A DNA stretch of 64,000 nt from Ectobius pallidus (taxonomy: Eukaryota > Arthropoda > Insecta > Blattodea > Ectobiidae): contig CAXKWD010000006.1 of NCBI GenBank assembly GCA_964059195.1, positions 70,077,073-70,141,072 on the forward strand, in the 5' to 3' direction. The translations under genes and the position numbers were made by a program. Positions 9,784-21,598 of the stretch are shown here, piece by piece. Position 1 is the first letter of the stretch, and each line of letters opens with the position of its first letter. The notes below the pieces were generated by a model. The model was not told the DNA's origin. It worked only from the letters and a program-made list of their open reading frames with translations, and did not search any database.

Positions 9784-11410
9784 ACAATCTTTATACGGCA
9801 AATGTTTCAATATCAATATCTTGTATGGAATCAAATAGGGACCAACGAATATGTTTGGAGTTGCTGGAGGACAAAGCATTGGGAAGTTTTTAATGAAAGC
9901 GAGACATCTCAGGTTCGCGAAAGCGGCAAACCGGGGAGCGGAGGTGGAGGGTGAGGAATAGGCTTAGTTTGTGTTATTTGTATTTTATTTATTTTATTAT
10001 TCGTTCTATATGTTATTCTTGTGTCTTGAATAAGCATGTACGATCCTTGCGGACCCGTGCGAATGTTTGCATTTGGTTGTGAAATAAGCAGATTAGGCCT
10101 AATGTAATAAGCACTAACAGACACTTCTTTACATACGTCTTTAAAAGTATTCGTCAGCCGTACGATGACAGAACAGTAATGTGTTTTTGTTTAACAGGCA
10201 TTCATAGGTAACGATAAATTCGCTTATAATTTAATAATGATATCTCATTATACATTTTAATTAATATTATAACATATTTAACGAAGGCCTATGTGGAGTT
10301 ACATTTTCTAGTGAGACCTCATATGATACGTTTGAAAAAGAAAATATTTTTTCCTACGATTTTCTATAAACGAGAATAAGTTTTCGCTGAAAATCTTCTC
10401 TAGAGAAGACAATTTTAGAGTATCTTCTAAGAATGACACTTCTAGGATATTCTAAGTTACTAAACTTCGAAAGTACACAAAATAAAAACCTACTGAAAGC
10501 TAGAAAAGATCTTAGATAAACGTCTGTCTTCCCATGAGGCGACTAGTTTCTAATGCATCTGAACCTGGAACAAGTGGTCTCAATGACTGATGAAAAAATA
10601 ATATATAAAATCAACTGGTGGTTCTGTCATTTATACGAAGGAGAATCATTTGTATATGAGTTTACATAATTAAGTATAGATACTGTCGGGAAATTAGGCA
10701 TATGATTCAGGCTTTCAACGAGAAATGCAGTTATATCTATTGTATTCTATTAATAAATATTGTATTATTTTAAAAGTTATAAGTAGGTCTAGCTCTTCTC
10801 GTACAGCCAATTAAAAAAATTCCGCCATAAGTCGACTATGAATTCTTAATATGACAAAGTAGAGTAAATTTACCCTAAGCTTATAAAGGACTGTAAGAGA
10901 TCCAACAAGCTCTCAGATTTCTGGTGGAATTACCGTCCATTAATTTATGGGAGAATATTGATTTACCAATATAGAGGAATATATTATAGTGATTCTGCAA
11001 ACTACATCGATTATTTTCAAGAATGATAACTCTCAAACAAAAGTATGCAATACTGAATTAATTTTAAAACTTATACATGACTCTACATTCTTTGCCACTA
11101 TCATTTCATAATTTGAAATTGGAAAAAAAATCGAAAGATGCTGCTTTAAAAAAATTAGATCATGGCGTCTTCTCTTGTCCTAACTCTTCCATTTCTGTTA
11201 ATAATTATCCCCCTCCCCCTTGTAATCGTATTCATAAGTTACGTACTACAGACCTTCAAATTCGAATGTGAAGCAGGAAGCAGGGGACGGATATCCACCT
11301 TGTCTTGAAGAAAAAACCGTGACGAAACTGCAGAACTTAATTTTGTTAGACATTCTAAGGTAAGTTCGGATTTAATTCAATATGAGCCATAAATAAAATC
11401 AGGTAAAGGA
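9784..11410. other. Unclassified stretch
   Basis: Nothing recognised. A Gly/Pro-coding GC-rich patch at about 9920-9955 gives a chance minus-strand frame. The rest is AT-rich without repeat partners that I see. Confidence 0.5.
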
Positions 11411-11412
11411 AA

Positions 11413-11706
11413 GTGATTCCTATACAGGCCATGGAGGCCCAGAGGGTTCCAGGAGGTTAAGGCTCCCAGATTTTGGACATTCGGAACTTGAAGGGGGTAA
11501 GGTTGTCAGCCTTACGCACCGGCCGCCTTTACCCCCAGGATTTCTCCTGGTACTCATTTCTGTTAGGGGCTGAGTCGACCCCAGAACCATAGTGCCACCA
11601 GAAGGATTAGGCCAATTGAAAAACTCAAACGACCTCATCGGGAATCGAACCCGCAACCTTCCGGATTGTAGCGCAGCGCCTCAACCACTACGCTACGGCG
11701 TACCCC
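11413..11706 (-). mobile_element. tRNA-derived SINE, family C
   Basis: The minus strand starts GGGGTACGCCGTAGCGTAGTG, with an A box (TAGCGTAGTGGTTGAGGCG) and B box (GCGGGTTCGATTCCCG) in normal tRNA spacing. A GC-rich body follows: TCTGGTGGCACTATGG, GGGTAAAGGCGGCCGGTGCG and CCCTCCAAGTTCC-type blocks. The ~290-bp length suits a SINE. The 78-codon frame inside it is a by-product of GC content. Confidence 0.85.
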
Positions 11707-12730
11707 AATAAAACCAGGTAGGCTACACTAATATACCAAAATTCCAGGTAGAGCTAAAAACTATTCAGTTTTAGGCGATGGTTTCTTGAGGAAGTTTGAT
11801 AAGCATCTGTGAAGGAATATGTGGGATAACTAGAACATTAACAGAACAAATTTACAGCAAATTATACCCCTCAACAATAGGCTTATTCCTTTATTTTTGT
11901 CAATACATCTGAAGATGTACAAATACGCAGTAAAAAATTCAACAAATTTCAAAGTTTATTTTAAATTTTAAACCTTTTGGAATTTTCCCATCGGTTATAG
12001 GCTAGAAGCTAAGTCTGCCAAATTTCAAGTTTCTAGCTCATCCGGAAGTGAGTAAACATGAATGTTAATAAGTGGATGATTAGACTATCGTAGATGTCAA
12101 TGACGTCACGGCTACCCAGTCAGTTTTTCCATACTTGTGGGGCAACTAGAAACACAACATTTTGCACGCTTATAGCTGTTGTGTGTGTGTGTCAACATTC
12201 CTGCCAAACTTCACGATTCTATTTGTCTCATGTGTGTCAAAAATTACATGACGTGAGAAAAAGAATTACGTTATAGATCTTTCTCGATCTAAGGTACAAC
12301 CGACGGAGATACGACAAAAAGCCATAGTGCTAAACTTGTAGATCTCTAAAAATCCGTTACTGCTGCTGCAATTGGTTTTTTGATACGACTACCCTTTATC
12401 TACTATAAGCCTCCAAGTGGGTCTAAAAAGATCTTAAAGTTGCATGCGCCACGACACATTTTCAAAGAGCAAACAGGAAAATTAGATGTAATACAAAAAA
12501 GAAAACATTTCTGAAATTAGAAGAACTTCTTTAGTTGAAATCACTTATTAGATGCTTTGCCACAAAAATCATGCTGGTAGTGTAATTTGTAGAAGACCAC
12601 TGTATTGTAACTTCCGAAGCCCTATATGAACGCTGAAAACAATATTGTCATGAGAAGTGAATTGCATTTGATGAATTCAGTATAATATTTTCAGAAATTA
12701 GGAGTTATTCCGATACCGATCAACCGATTA
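11707..12730. other. Unclassified, possibly repeat-derived, stretch
   Basis: About 11930-12460 has moderate-complexity sequence (CAAATTTCAAGTTTCTAGCT, a TGACGTCA near 12098) of the kind seen in dispersed insect repeats, but no second copy in the window and no frame with a domain. Confidence 0.35.
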
Positions 12731-12930
12731 CGTAAAAAAGTCAATAGGGTTCGTCCCATTAACTTTATAAGTGCGTATACCAATTTTCGTGAAAATCTGA
12801 CAAAGCGTATTCGAGTTATCGCGTGTACAGGCACACAGACAGACAGACAGACAGACAGACAAAGGGAAGGACGTAGATTTTCTCGTCCACTGTACAGTCT
12901 CAGAAAGTACCATTCTGGTCCTTAATAATC
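12731..12930. repeat. Stretch with (CAGA)n tract, probable dispersed-repeat fragment
   Basis: A CAGACAGA tetranucleotide run at about 12834-12862 is preceded by ACCAATTTTCGTGAAAATC and followed by TTTTCTCGTCCACTGTACAG. Only the tetranucleotide run is certain. Confidence 0.6.
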
Positions 12931-15060
12931 ATAATTAATAATCATAATTAAGAGGAGTGTAATGTAATATAATGTGATGTTCAACAGAAACGGTAAGTAT
13001 ATTCTGTGGTTTTATGGAAGCATATACTACATTATTATAATTAACATTAAAGTATTCTCTTTGTGGGTAAAAGGTGATGGGTATGGTGTTTTGTCTCTGT
13101 TCATATGTAACCGACTTCAGTTTCCACGTTTCAGATCAAAATAGTGAATATAAGGTGGAAGGGATATAACTGTGAATATTAGAGAAGGAAGCAGATAACA
13201 TTAAAATAAATAAGTTTACTGCTTGTGAGATAATTAGGTTGAAAGGTTCCGCCGAATTGCAGCAATGTAGGCTATGGCAGATCTATGTGCACGGCGGCAA
13301 TATCTTCTGCATATAACAACAGTTTTACTAACCTCTTTCACTCTTTATAGCCTAATGAAAGACGAAAACTGCACATGGACTTGTATGTAATTAATATATT
13401 TAAAAATTTCGTTGAAAAATAGTGTAAGTAATATTTAGAGACCTTAACAAAAGTTTATACTGAAAACATACTGTTATATTCATATTATTCAGGGACTCCG
13501 AGAAAGAATGATGGGGTTTCATAGCTTTCCTGTGAAGTACGTATGTGTACTGAACTGAAAAGTGCTTTTAATTAATTTAGTAACTCAAATAGTTTTCAAA
13601 TAAAAATAACGTTAGTGAATTTCAGTGCTACTACCATTAACACCGCGAAATTGTCAAAACGAAAATAAGTTTAAGCCCATAATCTGGAAAGAACGTCTGG
13701 CGTAATGCTTACAAGTATCGTTTTAAGTTATCAAGATTCTGAATGATTTCACTGTTGCAGATTTAATTCACGTCATAGCTGTAGTTTCAACTCTTCCGCA
13801 TGAAATGGTAAACTGTTGACTTAGGAAAACCTAACTGCATACTTCGACATGGAACTGACGTGTCCAACAACCCAAAATGATTAATTTAGCAACAATGAAT
13901 TTTTATAACAACAATACAAGCAAAAAGCGCATTAACGCAATCTGTTTGAGTTAATGGATTAAATAAAAACACTGTTCAATTCCCTACACATAATACATAC
14001 CGTACTTCACTGGAGCCCTATGGAACCCCGCCATTCATTCTGGGAGAAAGAGCTCGTTATAATTAGCTCTGTAGGTTATTTACTAAAAACAGGTTTTACC
14101 AGTGTGAAGGTGCAAGTTATAACGCTACAAAGTATTAGATTTTGAATACAGTATAGATTTTATTCACGTTGAAATTAATACGCCCAAGCTATAAAGATAT
14201 GATAAGTTGATTACATCTTCGCAGGCATACCTGACACTTTGAGAGAACGGGATTTCGTATTACTGGAACAGTTTGGTTGAAAGGACTGAAAATAACGTAC
14301 GAGAGAAGTATGCGTTTTATATAAGGACATAAAATGTGAAGATGACTGATGAGAGGACAGGTGGGTGGGTTCACAGCCAGCCATCAGTCTTCGAGATGAC
14401 ATATAAGTATTTACAGTTACATGGAACCCCCCCCCCTGTATACTTATACTTGTGTTTGCATTTCCTATTAATAACGACTGGTCACTGCATATGATGCTAC
14501 ATTGAGTTTCCAATAACAACTACAGCTAAGAATCTCACCTGTTTTAATTCAAATCTGATAGCATTGAGCAATATAAACATTTTGTTAGATTTAAATCCCC
14601 AGAACTTCAAAAACTGAGAGCAAGTAACAAGGAGAAAGGACTTGTATGTAAGTTTTCGTTAAAATCAAAGTGTATTATTTTGCAAAATCTTTAATTAACC
14701 ACATTAAATTACACCTAAAAATATTAAATTTCCTTTTTTGTAGATTTTATCCACTTAATGGCTAGGTACAAGGTATCTCAATTAACTTAATAAATAATAA
14801 TACTATTTATAACAAAAATTGGGGCCTAAAATCAAGACTGGCCCAGGGGTCCAAGCTTACAAAATCCCACATGATCAACACATAAATACAAAGTGTAGCA
14901 AAGAGATTTATGCTCGCAATTTCTGGAAAAATAATCCAAGAATGGAATACGGCTAGAAGAAAAAGGAAATAAACAAAAATTAACCAAATAAAAAGATATA
15001 TACAAGAAACATCATAAAAATGTAAAGAATTATACGTCCACAGCTGCTCAGAACACAGCA
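12931..15060. other. Unclassified stretch
   Basis: Contains a poly-C run at 14428-14437 and two overlapping minus-strand frames at 14189-14519 (up to 102 codons, Ser/His-rich, no known domain). The 102-codon frame at 14807-15115 is hydrophobic and AT-driven and overlaps the SINE to its right. I treat all as chance. Confidence 0.5.
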
Positions 15061-15081
15061 GTCCCTGGTTATATTCTTGGT

Positions 15082-15443
15082 AGGGACTAGTTTTCTGAAT
15101 GGTTTTTTTCCTCACCTATGAGACGAATGTCGGAAATTTTTAGGACCTTGTCGTCTCCGATATCATCTGGCCGTCATTATCATCTTCATCCCATCCTCGC
15201 CTTGTTCGGAACGAGTGTGTGTTTGTGATTGGTGTGTATCGTCCTATGCGTTCGTGTTGTTTCGGATGTGGCCCCGGCATTGGACTGACCACTCATCCTG
15301 GAAGGCACTTCATGTCCTTGTTTGGTCTACAAAGTATGTATGAGATATATAGAAACTCCCTCCTTCATTGGTCCTTAAGGCCTGGGTGGCGTTGGCCGCG
15401 TAAATGTATTTACAAAGGGGAGGTAAAACTTAGCGATAAAAGA
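15082..15443 (+). mobile_element. tRNA-derived SINE, family A, copy 2 (head lost)
   Basis: Starts near GGTAGGGACTAGTTTTC and carries the family A body: GATATCATCTGGCCGTCATT, CCTTGTTCGGAACGAGTG, GGCCCCGGCATTGGACTGA and GGCCTGGGTGGCGTTGGCC. No B box remains. Confidence 0.85.
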
Positions 15444-16164
15444 TGAATGAAACAATCCCACGCCATAATCCTATCTTCAGAACTTAATTACTCCCTCAGC
15501 ATGGCTCATATTTGTTGGTTACAAAAAGTAAACACCACAATATATTTATGGAGCCGAAAGAAATATATCCATATTTTGTCTTTCTAATTTCTATCTTTAC
15601 CTCATTTAAATAGGTTTATTTAGTAGCTGAATAAAAATTGGTAGCCTATTTTTTCGCCTTAAGCCCTGAAAAAATTATATAGACAAACCAAGGAAAATTT
15701 AAAAGTATAGCCCTAATTCTTATTCTTAATAACTGTGGGATTGCTTGAGTAGTAGTATAATTAATTTAATTAAAATGGTACGTATTTAATAAATACTATG
15801 TGCAAAATTACAATATTAAGCACATATTTACAACATTACTCTAAAGAAAATATTTACAAACTGTGCAATAGTTCTGTCATAAAAGTACAATACAATTCAA
15901 CGGCCCTAAATAGCGTGCTTGCTCGCCCGCTTCGTGAGACATCGGGTATACTCGGCGATGTTCGTCTCTCGCAGTGTAAACTTTCATGACGACTACAAAA
16001 TTAGGAAGGAAAACCGTTTCTTTATTATATAAGGCCTAAGTGAAATGAACACAATGAACAAATATTCTAATTTTATTTTTACTTACAATTTTCATAACTC
16101 TGAACCACAAACATTTTTAATAATCTACCAGTGTAATTTTCTTAAAAATCCTGGAGTCAATGAA
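15444..16164. other. Unclassified stretch
   Basis: AT-rich. A short GC-richer island at about 15900-15980 (CTTGCTCGCCCGCTTCG) has no partner that I see. No gene recognised. Confidence 0.45.
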
Positions 16165-16198
16165 TAATGGCGGGCGAAGCCGGGGGCAACAGCTGTAA
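16165..16198 (+). mobile_element. Possible decayed Helitron 3' end
   Basis: GGCGGGCGAAGCC followed by GGGGGCAACAGCTGTAA resembles the Helitron 3' hairpin plus CAGCTAGT terminus, but the final CTAG is not exact. Kept as a weak call. Confidence 0.25.
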
Positions 16199-16770
16199 AA
16201 TATTGATGGTTTTATCTCTTGAAATATCGCTGATAATAATAATCCAAACAAACCATTCCTTCCTTTGAAACATTATATAATTTCTGAAAATTACACTGAA
16301 TTGATAAAATAAAATTCACATCATATTCATGTCAATAAACAGCTGAGAAACAATACGTATTATGTGTTCACAGTGCAACGATTAGAATAGTTAATGTTAT
16401 AAATTATAATATTGCTAGAGAATGAAATGTTGCTAGATTTAAATTTAATTATAATAGAATTTAATAAATAATAAGAATTATTTAATAAAGGGGTTACTAG
16501 GTTAAATGAAGAGACTCCTACAAATGGAATTAATCTGATATCCAAAATATATATACATAATAATTGATACTTATTTGCAGGTACCAAAAACTTCCATATT
16601 AATAATATCTCACTTTAATATAACTTGGAAGAGCATGTGGACAATTCCCAGCAAGGCCGAAGATTCATCTCCAATACAGGTTAAGAAGGATGGGAGAGCA
16701 AGAGGGCAATCGCACTTGATCACAGATTCGCAAAATTCCAACCATGAGATTTAATGTATAATATAACAAA
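16199..16770. other. Left flank of the LTR element, unclassified
   Basis: AT-rich. The minus-strand frame at 16360-16587 is Ile/Asn/Ser-rich and looks like chance. The last bases before the LTR are ACAAA. Confidence 0.5.
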
Positions 16771-19010
16771 TGTACAATATAAGGTCTACCTTAAATAAAT
16801 GATAATAAATAGAAATGACTAGAAATTGATTATTAAATACCCAACATCTCTAATTATAAAGCTATCTTTCATGTACCAAGAATAATTCAAAAATGCAAAT
16901 CCAATAAACTCCAAAAGTTAAGTTGGTATTCTATAAATAAATATGCATGGATCCATAATAAAGACTAGGCCTATCCAAGGTCAATGCCAGGCAACGAAAT
17001 TTAGAATAATGGGATGCCAAAAGAAATCAAAGATCAAAACTAAGTACAATTTATATTTAAGAAATATCCAGAATAAATACTAATTAGGCCTACCTAATTG
17101 CCAAAAGAAGGGAATATTTCAAGGTCTATTAGAAACACCAAATGACTAGAAATCACTTTAGAAAATTTACTCATGAACTATAATAGGCCTATCCAATAGG
17201 CAATAGAAGGTAGTATATTTTAAAGTATAAGAATATACAGAAGGGGAGTGAGACTGAGAATATATTTAGAATTTGCTTAAGAAATACTACGGAAGGAGGG
17301 TAAATTGGTCGACCTAATTTGCAATAGAAAATAAATAATAATTTGGAATATAAAAAAAAAAAAAAAATACGGTAAGCAAAATCCAAAACCTGAGTGTAAT
17401 TAAATATCAAAGTAGCACAAATATATAATCAAAGATAAACTGAATAAACCGAAGAATACGTTTGAAAAGCAATATGATATTAGGTAATAATTATATAAAT
17501 AAAGGCAAAAACTAGACAAGGTAAGTTGAGAAAATCAGCCAGCAAACAGCCAAAAATAAAAATAGAATTTGAAATTAACCAATAACAGAATAATGTCAAA
17601 TACAAAAAACAGAGAATATAAGCAAGTCAGCTACACGCAATATAGCCTGAAAGAACAGTCTAGAAAATTTTATGAAACAATGTGTGCAGAAAATATAGAA
17701 AATATATTTATTAGAAAAGGGGCTGAACTACTTGTACCAAATTAATCGAGTACTTTGATAGCAACTAACTTGTAGAAAAAAAAAGGAAAAGAATTAATAA
17801 TTACAAAATCTCAAAGGAAAAATAAGGCAAATCTAACTGGTGTGTATCACTATACAAGAAGGGAGGCTAATGTCCATAAATATACAAGAAATGCCTGGCG
17901 TGACCTAACATGGTGAACTTTGAACGCCCCAGAATGTTCCACATAATTATGCAAATTAGCTACACAATATATAACTTGCAACCAGAAAATATATTACGTG
18001 AAGTAACTATATGGACCAGAACAATATATTAACTAAGTCCACTTCATAAGTAGCTGAATAATAGTTTACATAAAAATCTATAACCCTTATATAAATTCAA
18101 ACATCAGAGTACTAATATCTTTCTGACCATTCTAACTAAAGAAGGGAACCAGTAGAATTTATACACAATACAATTTTTACAGGCAAGATCACAAGTTAAC
18201 AAATGCCATACAGATAACAGTTTAATTAAATTTATTAATATAGGGGAGTGAAATTTAACATTAAATTTGAGACAACGAAAAATTCAAGTTAAAGAATAAC
18301 GTAAATACATAAATCATCTGGGCCAGCAATTACATTACCAGATCTACCCAAGATGCAACGGGGTAAGCAAATGGCAACGATACGCCCACTAGAAAAATTC
18401 TTTTAGCAAGCATAAATAAAAAGGGAAATACTAATATTTCTATCAGAGAAACTTCAAACAATGATATAGCAAAATATGGGTATTTAGAAAATGTATGAAA
18501 TAATTCTTAGTGGAAAACTAGCATTTCATGAACAACAGGGATCTAACGCTACAGAGTTACTGATCTCAAACGGACACATTCTAACATGGGCATTTTCATG
18601 ATGCCTTGAAATAATAAACTTGATACCCATCTTGTTCCGTATCCACGCGGTCCATGACTATAAGTGCTCAAGGTTTAACTAACTCAGAAAATACATCTTT
18701 CTCTGTCCTTTCCTACCTCAGTTATCTTAACACCAAAATATGAATATAGGCATAACGTGCTGAAGGCACTTGAAATTAGTTTTAGCTAATAAATAGTGAC
18801 GACATCGCTACTCACACAGACAACCGGAGGGTCCGACTCGTCCTCGCAGCTCCCACACTAACTAGGCAGTTGCCAAATACAGTCTGATTGACTGCAAGAA
18901 CCAAAGCCACCATTACGGCTCGGTATGCAGCGGCGAAGTCGTGCACTACTTACGTCAGAGAGAGTGTAGACGGAGGGGATGGAATCGCGGCAATTTTAAA
19001 CAGCGTTACA
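16771..19010 (-). repeat. 3' LTR
   Basis: Matches 21599-23837 almost base for base over 2.2 kb. The clearest difference is in the poly-A tract near 17351-17368, which is longer here and lacks an interrupting T. The end toward 19010 is GC-richer (CCGGAGGGTCCGACTCGTCC) and would be the U3 start in minus orientation. Confidence 0.9.
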
Positions 19011-19026
19011 GCCCTCCCCTCTGACT
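19011..19026 (-). other. Polypurine tract
   Basis: Minus strand GTCAGAGGGGAGGGC lies directly against the TGTAACG start of the 3' LTR. Its place and composition fit the plus-strand primer of an LTR retroelement. Confidence 0.7.
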
Positions 19027-21598
19027 ACACAAAAAAAATTACAAGATTTTTTTTTTACCAAAACAGTTAGAAAACCCAGAAAACACATATGACCCCCAAA
19101 ATTCATACAAGTAATACAGTAGTAAAACAATTTAGACCCTGTTATCAGAACACAATTAATCTTAGCCTAGTAAAGTTCATAATGACTCATAGTCTTTAAA
19201 TCAACAAGAAATTTTGAAGTAAATATTTTTTTTTTGAAAAAGTTCATATCTTGATGTATAAGTTCTCTTGAATGTCTTTGACGAAATCAAACGAAGGGAC
19301 AATACCATGATATAATATAGCAACTTACTCACATTTTATGTAGAATTTATCTGCATTTTTCTGAGACTGAACAATACTGCGGCCGGCAATAACACATGCC
19401 TTAAGCCAAATATTTACCACTCACCGAGAAATACCATATATTTAGTGAGAATCTCATTAGCACTCACAACAGGACGTCGCCAATATCCAGATTAGGCGCA
19501 CGAAACACCAAATCACACAAGGTCCATTCTTGAGTGAAGAAAGGTGCGATGAGTAGATGAGAAGAGTGTTGCATACTAGATAGCAGAAGATGGAGCGGCT
19601 CGAAGAAAGAAGACTGTTGGTAGAAAAGGTGGCTCTTGACTCCGGCCACCCATGTCGGATGACAAACAGCAAGGTAGGGCCGTCGCCCCATGAGTCAGGC
19701 GAAACATCGAAAGATCTGAGGTACTGTGCACCATACCCCAGAGCAGGCCAACAGGAGCTCCGCAGCATCACACTGCCCAAGTCGGTGAAATCTTCATAGA
19801 GCAGTCTCAGACATGAAAGGAAAATATTGAAAATGGTGAGTAAAGTCCAACACACACACTACCACAGTGGGAGGGGGACTAGTACGACCCACAAATATAA
19901 GTGTCTTAATATCTGTGTTGGTGGATAAATAGGTTCACTATGTATGGAAAGCTTGCAAAGTTCACTGAAGAATTTATCTCTCAAATGTCCAAATAAAGAG
20001 ATAGATATCGCCGCACAAATGCTTTCTTCTATATCATGTCCTTTTTTTTTTTTGGAAAGGTCTCCAATTTTGGAGATGGTTTGTAGTATATCTTGTAACT
20101 TTCTTCTTTTTTTTTTTTAATTAAATTTTTTTTTCTTGGTATATGCAATCTACATTCTTAATTACAATCTTAAAATATGGTCACATTCAACCATGATAAT
20201 CCTTGCTTATTTTTCTTTTGTCTTGGGCCTAGTTTTTTGTTTCTTTTAAATAGACTGTATTTTGATTAGTTACATTGACATTTTCGAGTTTATAATCTAG
20301 ATTATTTATTTTCTTATTTCTTTTTTTTTTTGTTTTTTGATAAGGGGCCCCTTAAAATAATTGAGACTGGAGGGAAGAAGACAGCTCCCCCGGCTAACGT
20401 GGGAGCAGCGAAATCGTCACAAAAAGGATTGTTTTAAAGCAATTACATATGCAAAGAATACACATAAATATGTGAATATAAGAAAAGGACAAGAATAGAT
20501 AACAAACATTGACAATTGAAATCTGCACCACAATTACAAGTGCATCAAAAACATTACACTAGCTAAATTCTACACATTATACCAAAACCCTGGATAAGGA
20601 ACAAGAGAAAACTAACACTTTTTTACTTGAGAAATATGACACCTTTTAACAGACTTATCATTAAGATGTTCGACCAAGAAGGTGACTGAAAAATGGCATA
20701 TATGGTGCATGGCGGAGTCACCAAAAAAATTTCCCACAATACAAAATATTCACTGCCATGATAAATTTGGACAAATGGCAGAATGAAAAGAAACTAATAA
20801 ACGTAATATATGTGGAACATATATACTCTCCTCCCTCACCTGAATTGGAGAAGTTGCTACCATGCAACGATAAGAAAAGATTAGTAATGTGTAGTAAAAG
20901 AAGTGTATTTTTTTATTAAAGAAGCTAAGCGAACCAGTCCGGGAAAAGCTACGGAAAAGAAGATGCCTAAACATCCAGAGCACTAAGAGAAATAGGGGCA
21001 GAAGACCGTTGAAGTAGACGCCTAAATAAAAAAAATGTTCCCTACAGCTGGAGTTGCTCTTCCGCATGCCCACTGCCGAGCATGCAGGATAACCAAACAG
21101 CCCTGTTTACACCTACAGTGACCGTTCGGTTACAACAGCGGTCAACCGCCAGATCGCTCCAGCGAACCAGCAAGTGCAAAAGACACCACGGCCCAAAAAC
21201 TTTATGAGTTAGGATAGAAGACAAAAGGCGCATAAAGTCCAGGATAATCTGGTATGCCAATCTTTCAGGCCTCCAAACCCAACAGTCCTGTGTACACTAC
21301 AGGCCCAGTTCGGCTACGCCAGAAATCACCTACCGAGACCACATAGAGACAAGCCGGATAACCAACAAATCCCCAGACCAGACTCGAAGGAAATATGGAA
21401 AAGACCATAAATATATATATAGTAAAAAAAATCTAACCTGATACGAAATTGCCTACCAAAGAGCAATCCTAGAAAACCTGACGCAAGAGTCACCTCCCAC
21501 TCGTCCTTGAAGTGGAGGCACACATAAACCCTGAATAATAATTTCAACTTTTACTTTTCTGTATAAGTATGTTTATATTTCCATTTAACTACAACAAA
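19027..21598 (-). other. Internal region of the LTR element, no recognisable gag-pol
   Basis: Frames at 19457-19855 (132 codons) and 20750-21073 (107 codons) on the minus strand are hydrophobic and carry no RT, integrase, protease or zinc-knuckle motif. Poly-T tracts lie at about 20041-20170 and 20320. Around 21068-21370 there are two diverged copies of a block with 'CAACAGTCCTGTGTACAC..CAGTTCGGCTAC' and 'CCGGATAACCAA'. A large-retrotransposon-derivative (LARD-like) structure is the best description. Confidence 0.5.

Noticed and set aside
14211..14519. 102-codon minus-strand frame as a gene
   Set aside because: No known domain, passes through a poly-C run, and no neighbouring exons.
19457..19855. 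132-codon minus-strand frame as a retroviral-type gene
   Set aside because: No gag, env or protease motif; composition follows local base content.
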